Virus record (IMG/VR): IMGVR_UViG_3300049001_000029
Span: 1 to 64,000 of that record
Length of the DNA: 64,000 nucleotides
From: a virus
Direction: 5' to 3' (one strand)
Positions within the stretch are counted from its first letter, which is position 1. Every line of letters begins with the position of its first letter. Below the pieces are notes generated by a model that had not been told where the DNA came from, searched no databases, and saw only the letters and a list, made by a program, of their open reading frames with translations. This document shows, piece after piece, positions 29,732-39,450 of this stretch. A program made the position numbers and the translations under genes.

Positions 29732-31345
29732 CTATGATGTGACAGGCGGAGGGTCCACCTCGGTATAAGAGATTGTCATCTTCCGATATTTCGGCTTGGA
29801 TGCGTTGAAGTCCATTTCCCACGTGTACGACTCGTCCGAGCCCACCGCGCCCGGCCCAAATAGCAGGTAGTGGTACTCTCCCGTTGGGTATTTCAGCAGC
29901 AGAACGTGCCCGGAGCCGTCCAACGCGAGAAACGCGGCGTAGTAGTCGGCTGGCTGGTTCTTGTGGAAAATCACCGTGAACGTGCCCTCAAGCCCATACT
30001 GCGGGCCGTTCACAACGATCTTGTTAACGAACAGCTCACCGGAGATCGGTTCGTATGTGCCCTGCACCCTGCGGCGCGTTACCGCGTCCCCCTGATACGT
30101 GATGGGGAAAACAGTGGTGAGCAGCGGGTTCAACGGGTCTATCAGGATGAAATCACCAGTGCCGGTCGGTGTCGCCGACAACACCGACGAATACGCGGAC
30201 GCCGCGAAATACAGAGACCCGGTCATCCCGTAGGCCAACACCCGGTACTGCGACACCAACCCGATTGGGGCTTCCAGGTCATACACGGTCTGCACACCAC
30301 CGGTGGCCGTCAGGAACAGGCCACCGCGAACAGGACACCACGTTTGCGCCAAATCCCGTGACACCTGTACCGCATACGCCGCCGTGACCGGAGAGGAGCC
30401 GCCGGGCTGGAAGTCGAGCTTCACCCAATGGTTCGTCGGGTCGTAGTTGGCATCCAACAAGGTAGCTACGGGAGCTCCGGCGATGGACTGGGTCCATGAG
30501 CCGGATGCGACACCAGACGGGAACGTGGTGGCACCGCCCCAGGACTGCTGTACCTGCACATAGGCGTACCAGGTGCCGTTGACGATGTCGGAGGCCAACG
30601 TCCACAGCTGCGCCTCGCCGAGAATCCAGCCACCAGTGGACTGTTCTGGAGTCGATACGAACGGCACGAACCCGACAGCCACTACTTGGGCGGCCGTGTA
30701 GACAGCCACCTGGTAGGCGGACTGCGGATTCGAGTCGGGACTCGCATAGGTCCACTGCACTGTGGGGCGACACGTCGTTGTAATAGTGCCTGTGGGCGCG
30801 GTGACAGTGACCGTGGACTGCTGGTCATACACCACATCCAAATAGACTTCGGACACCCGCAGCGGGGTACCCGTCTGGTCTATCTTCCCGAACTCGTAGT
30901 AGAGGGTGGCGAACGACGCGAGTGTCCACGCATTCCCGTTGGGGTCGGTTGTGGTCGCCGGCAGGTCTTCCTCAACCCACTGGGTGATGGGTTGAACTGG
31001 GCACCACGATCCGAAGAAAAACCGGATGATCGCAAAGATGATCGCGGTGATGGCCGCCAGCGGTCCGTTGCAGCGGAACCAGTGGCAGCATTGGACATGG
31101 AAGCCCACCACCGTTTGGATCCGGCGACGCACACCCACTGAATAGATTTGCGCTCCGGATGGGATGGACGGTGTCCCGAACGACACCGCCATCACATCGA
31201 CCGGCAGCCGGCAGGTGGGGACCGCCTGCACGTAGGAGGCGTCGGAGTTGTCCGACAACGCCTGCCACGCGCTCGCGGCCCCCACCACCGACCACACGCC
31301 AGCCTGACCAGTCGCGGTGGGACGCATGGTAATAGTTGTGGTCAT
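29732..31345 (-). CDS. Minor / distal tail protein
   Basis: 537 residues, start ATG 31345 overlapping the tape-measure stop as ATGA. First gene after the tape measure, the place of distal tail proteins. Beta-rich with an Fn3-like stretch near residue 175 (TVTVTAPTGTITTTCRPTVQ) and a C-terminal beta domain (MTISYTEVDPPPVTS). An odd hydrophobic segment at ~100 (AITAIIFAIIRFFFGSW) interrupts a Cys-containing loop. Confidence 0.65.
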   Translation of the reverse strand: MTTTITMRPTATGQAGVWSVVGAASAWQALSDNSDASYVQAVPTCRLPVDVMAVSFGTPSIPSGAQIYSVGVRRRIQTVVGFHVQCCHWFRCNGPLAAITAIIFAIIRFFFGSWCPVQPITQWVEEDLPATTTDPNGNAWTLASFATLYYEFGKIDQTGTPLRVSEVYLDVVYDQQSTVTVTAPTGTITTTCRPTVQWTYASPDSNPQSAYQVAVYTAAQVVAVGFVPFVSTPEQSTGGWILGEAQLWTLASDIVNGTWYAYVQVQQSWGGATTFPSGVASGSWTQSIAGAPVATLLDANYDPTNHWVKLDFQPGGSSPVTAAYAVQVSRDLAQTWCPVRGGLFLTATGGVQTVYDLEAPIGLVSQYRVLAYGMTGSLYFAASAYSSVLSATPTGTGDFILIDPLNPLLTTVFPITYQGDAVTRRRVQGTYEPISGELFVNKIVVNGPQYGLEGTFTVIFHKNQPADYYAAFLALDGSGHVLLLKYPTGEYHYLLFGPGAVGSDESYTWEMDFNASKPKYRKMTISYTEVDPPPVTS

Positions 31346-34300
31346 CGCCGCTGCGCCCCCACCGCTCTCACCAACTCTCGACGGTCCTGCTTGATTTCCT
31401 TGCGGATGTACTTCGTGATCTCGCTGCCATCCACGTAGAAATGGCACTCCACGCTCGGCTGCTGAGCTTGCGCACCACCCGTGCCCGCTATGGACACCCC
31501 CGCGCCACCGGTCCCGATCATTGATGCACCGGACCCGGCAATACCCAGCATCCCCATGCGGCCTAGCTCGGCTTGGGCTTGGGCTGTTGCGGCTTGGGCT
31601 AGTGACTGGGCCGCGCCCTGCACAGAGCCAAGAGATTTGAGCATGCCGTTGGCGAGGTTCTCGCCGAACTCGTAGCCGGCCTGCTGCGCATCCCAGCTCT
31701 GCGTCTGCTTGAAGTCCTCAGCGAGGCGCTGCTCTTTCAGCCACGCACGGATGGCGTCCCACTGTTCCCGGAGCTCCTTGTAGTACGCCTGCCCGTACTG
31801 CTGGGCGTCCTGAGTGCCGGAATCGCTGGAGGAGGTGTCGCCGGAGGAGTCCCCGCTGGAAGAGTCCCCGCCGCTGCTGTCACCGCCGGAGGAATCCCCG
31901 CCGGAGGAATCCCCACCGGAGGAGTCACCCCCCGACGAGTCGCCACCAGAAGAGCCACCACCGCTGGAGTCGCCACCACTGCTGTCACCGCCGGAGGAAT
32001 CACCGCCTCCTCCGCCACCTCCTCCGCCCTGCTGGCCGCCGCCGACACCGGCTTGCTGCTCCAACTCGATGATCTTCTTCAGATCTTCGATGATCTTCTG
32101 AAGTGCCTGGTCCAACTTCTGTACCGACTGCAGCGGTTTCTGCATCCCGGAATCGACAGCATCCCCCGCGTCCTTACCGTCCTTGCTGATGTTCTTCAGA
32201 TCGCCATCAACAGTCGCCAGGGCCTTGTCCAGCTTGTTCGCATCGTCCGTCGATTTCTTCAGCTCGTCATCGAAAGTACCCAAATCCTTATCGACGTCCT
32301 TCAGGTCCTTCCCGAACTGCTCGAAGTTCTGGACGAACTGTTCCCACTGCTTATCGGCCTGCTGCAGTGACTGCGCAAACGTCGTCCAATCCTTGACGAA
32401 CGACTGCCACGACTGGTTTGTCTGTTGCAGACTCTTCGTGAAATTCTGCCAGCTCGTGACAAACTTCGACCAGTTACCGGCCGCCTGCTGCAGCGCTTTC
32501 GTGTAGTTAGACCACTGTTTGACGAAGTTCGTCCAGTTCTGGGTGGCCTGCTGCAGCGTCTTCGTGAAACTGGTCCAAGCGGTATTGAACTTCGTGAAAT
32601 TAGCGGTGGCCTGCTGCAGCGTCTTAGTGAAAGCAGTCCACTGCTTCACAAAATTGGTGAAAACCGGACCCAACTGCTGTGTTGCCTTCGTGAACGACTG
32701 AAACTGTGGGTTCAACTTCTGCATTGACGTCGAAGCCGACGTCAAAGACGGATTCAACTTCTGGAACGGCGCTTGAACGTTCTGCACGTTCTTAGCCATC
32801 GGCTGCAGCTGCTGGTTGGTGCCCTGCCCCTGCTTCGCCAAATCCTGAAGTTCCTTCGGGATCGGCCGGATACCCTGACCGAACCCAGCGACCGGTGCAA
32901 GTCCTTTCTGGAACGACTGGTTCACGCCGTCCTGCGTGGTCTGAATCTGATCCTGCTGAGTCTTCAGCTCGGCTTCGCGCTGCTTGAGCTCGTTCAACTG
33001 CTGGGTGTAGGGGTTCAACACCTGCGCTGCCTGCTTCTGTGCACCAGTCAGCCCCTGCGTGGACTGGGTGTACTGGCTTTGTGCTGCTTGGACCTGTTTC
33101 ATCTGATCTTCAAGACCCTTTTGCTCAGCCTTGAGTTTGTTCAGTTCGACGCGGTTCCCCTCGAATGCCTGACTGTTTTCCTCGACCGCCGGGGACTGGT
33201 TTTTCACAGCGTTCGTGCTGTCGTCGATCGGGGCCTGCAACGCCTGCATCGACGAACCGTAATTATTAGCCTGGGGGGCCGCCTTCTCCAGCGACTCCCC
33301 CTGCTTGTCAATACTTACGGTGCCCTTCTGCAGGTCGTCCCCCAGAGCCTTGTTTGAATTACCCAACGCTGTGGTGGCCTGGTTCAAGTCCTGTGAAGAT
33401 TTCGCTGCCGTCTCAGCGTGGTTACTAAACGGGTTCAGGTGGCCGGCTACCCATTCGATGGCGTGCCCGGCAACCGAGAAAACGTTCGCAATCTGTTTCA
33501 CCGTGTCGATCAGCGCGGAGAGACCCTGTGCGAGCATCGCCGCCGCCCGGAAGCAGTTCGCCATGAACGTGATGATGTCGGCGATGACCCGACTAATATC
33601 CGGACCGGCAGCCTTGACAGCACCAGCGGCGCGCGTGAATGCCCCCGACACTCCCTCAGAGCCAAGAGCGTTGAACGCGGCCTGCCCCAATGTGGAGACA
33701 ACTGAAATAATGTCCTTGACTTCGCTGCTGATCTTCTGCGACGCCGACGACAAGGCGTTCGACATGCCGGCGATCGCCGAGTCGCTTTTCTTCATCGCCG
33801 ACTCGATCGCCAGCGTCAGGTTCGTGAACGCAGCCATCGCCGCGCTGATCGCATTGCGCAGACCGGCGACCATCCGGTTCGCACCGTCCACGATCTGATC
33901 AAGTTCGTGAACGAACTCGACGATCTTCTCCCCGCCGACCATAATGAGGGTCGCCCCGAAGTCGCCGACCTTCTTCGTCAGCGTTTCGATGGCCTGCAAC
34001 GCCTGCGTACCGACCTGGCGGGCCATCGTGGCGAACGCGTTAGTCATCTTGTCCAGCGCGGAGATGCCGGCCTGCACGAGCGCGGGCATCTGCTTGAAAA
34101 ACTGTGTGAATGCAGGAGCCATCGTCGTGGTGATCTTGTTGAAGCCCTGCGCCAGCTCCGTCAACGCGGTGATCGCCGGCTGAATACCAGTCTTCGCGGC
34201 GGCCGCGATTGTCTGAAACGCCTGCTTCAACGGGGCCGCGATCTGCGGCTCCGCCTTAATAGCCGTATGGATAAACTGGTTGATCACATTGGCAAACGGC

Positions 34301-35820
34301 TGCGCCATATCAGAGAAATCGCCCTTGATCTTATCGACCAAGTCCTTGAAGCCCGCCTGAATCTGCTTGTTGCCCGACTCGGCCTTAATGACCATCCCGG
34401 TGAGAACCGCGCCGAACCCCAGTGCCGCAGCGCCCATGCCACCGAAAGCACCCACAGACACCACACCGAGAGCACCCACAGCGGTACCCAGTGCGCCAGC
34501 GGCCAGGGTGCTGATTCCCACGATGCTACCGAACTGGCCCAAAATACCTGTAGCCGTACTGGCTCCGCTACTTAACTGGTCCATGCCCTTAGCGGCAGCA
34601 TTCCCCGAGTTCGTTAGGAAATCGGCGTCCCCAGCGGCATCATCGAGCGCTTTACCGCCAGCATCAACAGTGTTTGACATGCCATCGGCGGCACCACTAG
34701 CCGCGTCCATCGCCTTACCGGCGGCATCGACACCATTCGACATGCCATCGGCGTCCCCTGCGGCACTGTCTAGTGTACGACCAGTGGCGTCTATACCGCT
34801 GGACAATGTGCCGGCCGAACGGGAGCCCGTGTCCATAGCGTCATTTAGGGCACGCTGCATAGCGTCAGCCTGAGATCCGTTGCTATACATTTCACCCATG
34901 CCGGTCGAGGTACGACCCAACGCACCCGACATCGCGCCCATCGTGCCAGTGGCAGTCTTCGCGTCGCTGTCGAGACTCTTGACATTATCATCAGCATGTT
35001 TTGTATCATCGGACAGATTGCGGGCGCCTTGACCCGCCTCGCGCATACTCGAATCGAGCTTTCCAGCGTCCTGTGCGACCTTGTCCATGTCGGCTACCAG
35101 GGCTTTAGCGGCGGCATCAGCGGTGTTGATGTCCGATGAGTCGACCTTGATTTTTACTTGCTTACCGTCGAGAGCGTCGGCCGCTGCTTTCAGCTCCGCC
35201 AACTTAGCGATAGCTTCGTCGACACCCTCCAGCACCACTCTGATGTTGATGGTCTTTCCATCGAGTTCATTGGCGTCCTCGCGGAGCTTCTCTAAATCCT
35301 CTTTTGCCTTGTCGACCCCTTCGTCCTCAACGCGGAGGTCAACGTTTTTGCCGTCAAGCTCGTCGGCATCGCGTTTCAGCTCATCAAGGTCTTCCTTAGC
35401 CTTATCAACACCTTCGTCGTCGACGTGTAGATCGATGTTCTTGTTGTCCAACTCGTCGGCATCACGCTTCAGCTCGTCAAGCTCAGCCTTGGCCTTCTCG
35501 ATCTCAGCGTCCTCGACATGCAAGTCAATGTGCTTGTTGTCAAGCTCATCGGCGTCGCGTTTCAGCTCGTCTAGTTCAGCCTTAGCCTTCTCAATCTCCG
35601 CATCATCGAACCGGAGGTCAATGTTCTTGCCGTCCAACTCGTCGGCATCAGCCTTGAGCTCGTCGAGTTCCTTCTTGGCTTCCTCGGCGTTCTCGACATC
35701 GACGCGGATACGAACTTCGCCGTCTTTCAGTTCATCAAGGGTGCGTTGCAGTTTTTTGATCTCTTCGATGGCTTGTTCGGTTTCGGCGTCAAACTTGATC
35801 GTCAGACTCGAATCCGCCAT
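31342..35820 (-). CDS. Tape measure protein
   Basis: 1492 residues, ATG at 35820 with GAGGAGGG upstream. N-terminus: six ~34-residue coiled-coil repeats (AELDELKRDADELDNKHIDL type). Middle: membrane-like helices (ISTLAAGALGTAVGALGVVS). Later: six ~22-residue repeats with WTxFTKxLQQA, then a run of GGDSS repeats (~31820-32010) and a C-terminal helix plus the end domain. Tape measure proteins set tail length and help DNA entry. At ~0.15 nm per residue this predicts a tail of about 220 nm, an estimate only. Confidence 0.85.
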   Translation of the reverse strand: MADSSLTIKFDAETEQAIEEIKKLQRTLDELKDGEVRIRVDVENAEEAKKELDELKADADELDGKNIDLRFDDAEIEKAKAELDELKRDADELDNKHIDLHVEDAEIEKAKAELDELKRDADELDNKNIDLHVDDEGVDKAKEDLDELKRDADELDGKNVDLRVEDEGVDKAKEDLEKLREDANELDGKTINIRVVLEGVDEAIAKLAELKAAADALDGKQVKIKVDSSDINTADAAAKALVADMDKVAQDAGKLDSSMREAGQGARNLSDDTKHADDNVKSLDSDAKTATGTMGAMSGALGRTSTGMGEMYSNGSQADAMQRALNDAMDTGSRSAGTLSSGIDATGRTLDSAAGDADGMSNGVDAAGKAMDAASGAADGMSNTVDAGGKALDDAAGDADFLTNSGNAAAKGMDQLSSGASTATGILGQFGSIVGISTLAAGALGTAVGALGVVSVGAFGGMGAAALGFGAVLTGMVIKAESGNKQIQAGFKDLVDKIKGDFSDMAQPFANVINQFIHTAIKAEPQIAAPLKQAFQTIAAAAKTGIQPAITALTELAQGFNKITTTMAPAFTQFFKQMPALVQAGISALDKMTNAFATMARQVGTQALQAIETLTKKVGDFGATLIMVGGEKIVEFVHELDQIVDGANRMVAGLRNAISAAMAAFTNLTLAIESAMKKSDSAIAGMSNALSSASQKISSEVKDIISVVSTLGQAAFNALGSEGVSGAFTRAAGAVKAAGPDISRVIADIITFMANCFRAAAMLAQGLSALIDTVKQIANVFSVAGHAIEWVAGHLNPFSNHAETAAKSSQDLNQATTALGNSNKALGDDLQKGTVSIDKQGESLEKAAPQANNYGSSMQALQAPIDDSTNAVKNQSPAVEENSQAFEGNRVELNKLKAEQKGLEDQMKQVQAAQSQYTQSTQGLTGAQKQAAQVLNPYTQQLNELKQREAELKTQQDQIQTTQDGVNQSFQKGLAPVAGFGQGIRPIPKELQDLAKQGQGTNQQLQPMAKNVQNVQAPFQKLNPSLTSASTSMQKLNPQFQSFTKATQQLGPVFTNFVKQWTAFTKTLQQATANFTKFNTAWTSFTKTLQQATQNWTNFVKQWSNYTKALQQAAGNWSKFVTSWQNFTKSLQQTNQSWQSFVKDWTTFAQSLQQADKQWEQFVQNFEQFGKDLKDVDKDLGTFDDELKKSTDDANKLDKALATVDGDLKNISKDGKDAGDAVDSGMQKPLQSVQKLDQALQKIIEDLKKIIELEQQAGVGGGQQGGGGGGGGGDSSGGDSSGGDSSGGGSSGGDSSGGDSSGGDSSGGDSSGGDSSGGDSSSGDSSGDTSSSDSGTQDAQQYGQAYYKELREQWDAIRAWLKEQRLAEDFKQTQSWDAQQAGYEFGENLANGMLKSLGSVQGAAQSLAQAATAQAQAELGRMGMLGIAGSGASMIGTGGAGVSIAGTGGAQAQQPSVECHFYVDGSEITKYIRKEIKQDRRELVRAVGAQRR
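31820..32010 (-). repeat. GGDSS codon repeat in the tape measure gene
   Basis: About twelve 15-bp units (variants of GGAGGAATCCCCGCC on the plus strand) encoding Gly-Gly-Asp-Ser-Ser. Likely a flexible linker; copy number may vary. Confidence 0.7.
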
Positions 35821-36513
35821 CGTCCGCCCCCTCCTCGTCTTCGTCGTCGGTGTCTTGTTCCGCATCGAACGCGTACGGCGGCATAAACCGCGCCAACTTC
35901 AACTCGGAGCCCTGCTTGCGGAATGGCGCGGTCACATGCATTGCTAGCCACGCGATGTTCATGTCGTCCCTCAACTGCCCTACAGGGCCGTTGAGGCGTT
36001 CCCACACTTCCCATTCGGACAGTTCAGAAGACGAGGTACGGTGAAGCAGCTCCGAGACGGTTACTCCGAGATGTCCGGCGAGTCGGAAGTAGAATCGTCG
36101 ATCGTCTCGGAATCGGAGTTTCCCTCCATCTCCTTCTTCGCCGCGTCGTCCTGCTTGTTCAGCCTGTTCGCGGCCTCAGCAACGATCGTGGCGCCAGCGG
36201 CGGGCAGCCTTTCCAGGTGAGCCAGACCCTTGGCCATGTTGGGGAACACCCGGTTCCCGTTACCGTCCACCATGGACATGACGCAGGTCCGTAGATCCTG
36301 CTTCTCTAGGGTCAGCCGCAGCCCCGACCCATCACGAGTGAAGTTCCCGCGTTTGAGTTCGTCCTGCTGCGCGCCGGTCAGTTCCTGCACCAGCGCGGCG
36401 ATACCCCACGGCGGCACCTCTACCCGTTCTCGACGCAACTCGATAGTCGGAGGCAATTGCGTCCATGATGTAAGGAGCGGAAGCTCCTCTTCAATCTTCT
36501 TACGTGCAGGCAT
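35789..36513 (-). CDS. Tail assembly chaperone fusion via -1 frameshift
   Basis: The G-type frame (36513-36061) shifts -1 at the heptamer 36118-36124 and continues to the stop at 35789. The fused product is ~241 residues: 132 from the first frame and 109 from the second, which reads FRLAGHLGVTVSELLHRTSS ... ELSEWEVWERLNGPVG, typical of lambda gpT-type extensions in actinophages, and ends with acidic DEDEEGADDGG. It overlaps the tape measure start by 32 bases. Chaperones of this pair coat the tape measure during tail assembly. Confidence 0.85.
36061..36513 (-). CDS. Tail assembly chaperone, gpG-type
   Basis: 150 residues, MPARKKIEEELPLLTSWTQL, helical core and an acidic tail (ETIDDSTSDSPDISE) that replaces the extension when no frameshift occurs. 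Position between major tail and tape measure genes is the standard one. Confidence 0.85.
   Translation of the reverse strand: MPARKKIEEELPLLTSWTQLPPTIELRRERVEVPPWGIAALVQELTGAQQDELKRGNFTRDGSGLRLTLEKQDLRTCVMSMVDGNGNRVFPNMAKGLAHLERLPAAGATIVAEAANRLNKQDDAAKKEMEGNSDSETIDDSTSDSPDISE
36118..36124 (-). promoter_or_regulatory. Slippery heptamer for -1 frameshift
   Basis: Minus strand GGGAAAC, in frame as G GGA AAC, the canonical X XXY YYZ form. After a -1 slip the next codons are CTC CGA TTC, leading straight into the conserved gpT-like frame. Confidence 0.85.
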
Positions 36514-36540
36514 TCTATTTCTCCTGTTTGATAGTACGAA

Positions 36541-37056
36541 CTAACTAGCCGTTGATCTCTTGTTGAACTCTTGCTTCACAACCTCAACGGCGGGTGTTTT
36601 ACCGACCTCGAAGCCGTACCGCATGTACTCCACGGCGGGGATCGTGACTTCTTCCACTTCGACCCAACGCCCGAAATAGCCGAGAAACTTCATCGTCGGG
36701 GTGTAGTCGACATGGCTGAGAACATCCGGAAGCGACTTTGCGTGTAGTGTCGCTCCAGACTCCTGGGTCTCCGCGTACACATGCGCGGGGGTGCCACGAT
36801 CGTTTTCTTCATCATTCACATATGGGCTGATGATCCACGACAGCGGTCCGACCCGTGCCCGGTCAATCGAGTCACGCAGGGCACCTGAGCGGACATGGTC
36901 GTTCAAACCTTCGCGGGCATAATTCACGAACATTTGAGCGCCCTTATCCATGATCGGGGACAGTTCTTCGGGCTCCAAAGCACGTTCAATCTTGGCGATC
37001 TTGTCTTTGACGTTTTGGAGCCCGTCGAACTCCCACGAAACGCGGGCGTCAGCCAT
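36541..37056 (-). CDS. HK97 gp10-like head-tail protein
   Basis: 171 residues from the ATG at 37056 (MADARVSWEFDGLQNVKDKI). The motif KGAQMFVNYAREGLNDHVRS followed by GALRDSIDRARV is the HK97_gp10 pattern of head-tail connectors. Here it follows the major tail gene instead of preceding it. No strong ribosome site seen. Confidence 0.65.
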   Translation of the reverse strand: MADARVSWEFDGLQNVKDKIAKIERALEPEELSPIMDKGAQMFVNYAREGLNDHVRSGALRDSIDRARVGPLSWIISPYVNDEENDRGTPAHVYAETQESGATLHAKSLPDVLSHVDYTPTMKFLGYFGRWVEVEEVTIPAVEYMRYGFEVGKTPAVEVVKQEFNKRSTAS

Positions 37057-37060
37057 TGGG

Positions 37061-37831
37061 TTACGCGTAGACGGTGTTACGCGAGAACCCCAGCAGAGCC
37101 CCCACAATGCCGCCCGTGCCGGTCACCGTGGCCTGCGCCCTGATCTGCTGCGGGATCGAATTACCTACACCCAGGATCAGACGCTGCTTACCGGGCGCTG
37201 ACAGCGTCGAGAACGTCATCCCCGTCAAGTTCGTCCACGTAGTGCCATCCGGAGACCCCTGAATAACCACGGCTAGCGTGGTTGCGGCGGTCATGGTGAA
37301 CACGTGCAGCTGCGCCGCGCACCCGGCCGTGGTTGCCCCGGTGGTCAGGGTCTGGTCCAGAATCCCAGAGTTGATCGCCGAACCGGTCGTTAGGAAGACG
37401 GTCGGAGAGAACAGCTGGTAACCGTCGTCGACAGCGCCACGGGCCATCGCGTTGATATCAACATCGACGGCGCCCTTGAGCTTGGTGTCGGCGTCATACT
37501 TGGTGATCACGGAGGGCTGCATGGTGAGGTCGTTCATCAGACCCCAGCCCTGCGGCGCGACCGCCAGCAGAACATCCGAGTCCTGACCGAACTTGCGGTT
37601 GATCACCTGGTTGTAGCCGACGTCACCGGGGCCGTAGAAGCCCTTGTACTCGATGCTGGCCTTCTGAATGCCCGCCAGGTCGTAGGAGAAGCGGTCACCG
37701 AACACAGTCGCGTCGATGACAGCGGCATCCCGCTTCGACTTGTACTCCATGTTCTGGCCGGTGATGTCGTACTCGTCGATGGCCATCGCCGCTTCTCTAC
37801 CAACAAGCGGCTTCTGTGCGAGAACAGGCAT
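37061..37831 (-). CDS. Major tail protein
   Basis: 256 residues (MPVLAQKPLVGREAAMAIDE). N-terminal tail-tube part with EYDITGQNMEYKSKRDAAVI and FSYDLAGIQKASIEYKGFYG; C-terminal Ig-like domain (VIQGSPDGTTWTNLTGMTFS). Size, two-domain layout and position between connectors and chaperones fit the tube protein. Start overlaps the previous stop by one base. Confidence 0.8.
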   Translation of the reverse strand: MPVLAQKPLVGREAAMAIDEYDITGQNMEYKSKRDAAVIDATVFGDRFSYDLAGIQKASIEYKGFYGPGDVGYNQVINRKFGQDSDVLLAVAPQGWGLMNDLTMQPSVITKYDADTKLKGAVDVDINAMARGAVDDGYQLFSPTVFLTTGSAINSGILDQTLTTGATTAGCAAQLHVFTMTAATTLAVVIQGSPDGTTWTNLTGMTFSTLSAPGKQRLILGVGNSIPQQIRAQATVTGTGGIVGALLGFSRNTVYA

Positions 37832-38061
37832 TACGCCGACTCCTCATCTTTCTTTGTGCCAGGGTTGTTAGACCCGGCGGAAGGGGCCGGGACGCGTTTG
37901 ATCAGCGGGTGAGGCTCCCAGCTCAGATACGCCTCGATGCGGTCGCCGGTGTATGGCTGGTTGACCTCGAACTTGGGCTTGTCCTTGCCGTTCTTCGGGT
38001 CCACCTCCCAAAACGGGATATTCACCACATAGCTGTCTTTGTCTTCTTGTTTCTGGGCCAC
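37831..38061 (-). CDS. Small late protein (76 aa)
   Basis: MAQKQEDKDSYVVNIPFWEV, acidic/basic mixed, with a Gly-Thr-Lys-Lys acidic tail. Between the tail terminator and major tail protein; probably a small virion or assembly factor. Not recognised. Confidence 0.6.
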   Translation of the reverse strand: MAQKQEDKDSYVVNIPFWEVDPKNGKDKPKFEVNQPYTGDRIEAYLSWEPHPLIKRVPAPSAGSNNPGTKKDEESA

Positions 38062-38069
38062 TGGTTCTC

Positions 38070-38489
38070 CTAAACCATGACAGTGAATTGAACTTGCACA
38101 CCGAAATACGAAGTGCCGCCAACCCGCTGCGATCCGTAACGCGCAGCGGTCACCGTGCTCAATTCCACATACGAGATGAGCTGCGACAACGTGTCATCGA
38201 CCGTGGTGTCCAGAAGATTCGAGATCACCTGCCCGGCCGGATCGATAAATTCATCAATCTGATCCTGGGCCGATTCCTCGTCGATTCGGTTGGTGAGATA
38301 GGTCAACACGAAATGCAGCTCCGAGCGGCCCATCTGAAACACCTGCGTGTAATCAATGAACGGCCGATCCGGGCCAACGAAAAAACACGGCACGTTCACC
38401 CCGTCCGGCACAAACGCGTACGCCGTCGTATCCGGTATCGGTCCGATACGGGCCACCAGGGCACGACGAATCGCCCCGATATTTGCCAC
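38070..38489 (-). CDS. Tail terminator-like protein
   Basis: 139 residues, MANIGAIRRALVARIGPIPD, with a beta-alpha pattern (FVLTYLTNRIDEESAQDQID, ... YFGVQVQFTVMV) of gpU-type tail terminators. Position just before the tail tube gene supports this. Confidence 0.65.
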   Translation of the reverse strand: MANIGAIRRALVARIGPIPDTTAYAFVPDGVNVPCFFVGPDRPFIDYTQVFQMGRSELHFVLTYLTNRIDEESAQDQIDEFIDPAGQVISNLLDTTVDDTLSQLISYVELSTVTAARYGSQRVGGTSYFGVQVQFTVMV

Positions 38490-38515
38490 AGTTCACGGCC
38501 TTTCGGGGAATAGGT

Positions 38516-39241
38516 TTACGCCAACACAGGATCCTTCAAATGACACAACAGCTTGACGGCCATCGGGTTAAACGGTGCCTGGACCACCATCACGGTCTTT
38601 TGGCCACCGAAACCGCCCGTAGCCAGGCCGGAGATACCGGCCGACCCGTTGGTGAAGTCCTTCGACTTGTAGTGGTCGATCGCCAAAATCTGGCACGCCT
38701 GTGACACCTCAATCGGCACGGCGGCCCAGCCCCACTGCGCGGTGACCTGAACACGGGCAGTACGCCTAGCGCCGTAACCCGCGCCGTAGTCCCAGTCGCA
38801 GTATCCGTAGGCGCTGTCGTAGTAGTCACCACACCCGAACGGGCGACGATGCGAACGACGTTTAGGCGCCGGGAAGAAGAGACTCCCCACGGCCTCAATC
38901 TGATCAAACGGATACCCGAACATGGGACTCGTCGGCGCGGCCTCCCACGCCGACGAGTCCCATGTGGTTTCAAAGACACCGTCGCCGTCCATGTCGGTCG
39001 CCACGACAAGGCCGTCAGTAGTGGCGAACACCCCCGGCTTGAGATGTGTAATCGTCTCCGCACGCAAGACGCGAGGCGACGGGACACCCGAAGTCCAGAA
39101 CTGGTCGCCATACCAGTTGTCGATCTGCCGAGACGACGCGGTCACCGCCATCTGCAACTCGTCATCAGACGACTCGTTGGTGATCCGCAGAGCGCCCTTG
39201 AGCTGGTCGACGATGATGTAGTCACTGCTCGTTGCCGGCAC
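38516..39241 (-). CDS. Head-tail adaptor (gp6-like)
   Basis: 241 residues, GTG start at 39241. The N-terminal helical module ELQMAVTASSRQIDNWYGDQ and C-terminal QACQILAIDHYKSKDFTNGS fit gp6-type connectors, but a ~60-residue Tyr/Cys/Arg-rich insert (PKRRSHRRPFGCGDYYDSAY) sits between them. Confidence 0.65.
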   Translation of the reverse strand: MPATSSDYIIVDQLKGALRITNESSDDELQMAVTASSRQIDNWYGDQFWTSGVPSPRVLRAETITHLKPGVFATTDGLVVATDMDGDGVFETTWDSSAWEAAPTSPMFGYPFDQIEAVGSLFFPAPKRRSHRRPFGCGDYYDSAYGYCDWDYGAGYGARRTARVQVTAQWGWAAVPIEVSQACQILAIDHYKSKDFTNGSAGISGLATGGFGGQKTVMVVQAPFNPMAVKLLCHLKDPVLA

Positions 39242-39250
39242 GACGACCTC

Positions 39251-39448
39251 CTAGCCCCTACGGGGACGACGCAGCTCCGAACGTTGCTGACCGCGCTCAG
39301 GGGTCTGCACGCGTTCCTCGGTGACGAGCTCGCCCCGGATACCGTCAGCCCATTTCTGGGCCTCTTCAGGGCTCATCTGGACCTCGTCGCCGGGGCGCCA
39401 CTCAAAGTTCGCCCCGGCGGCTCCGGTCAGCATTCGCACAAGCGGCAC
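39251..39448 (-). CDS. Small protein (65 aa) near connectors
   Basis: MPLVRMLTGAAGANFEWRPG then an acidic-basic helix (SPEEAQKWADGIRGELVTEE). Such short proteins, with EWRPGDEV-type starts, sit between capsid and adaptor genes in actinophages. Role unknown. Confidence 0.65.
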   Translation of the reverse strand: MPLVRMLTGAAGANFEWRPGDEVQMSPEEAQKWADGIRGELVTEERVQTPERGQQRSELRRPRRG

Positions 39449-39450
39449 GA

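Noticed and set aside
33305-34873. Long plus-strand ORFs opposite the tape measure gene
   Set aside because: Shadow frames caused by regular codon use; no ribosome sites or known motifs.
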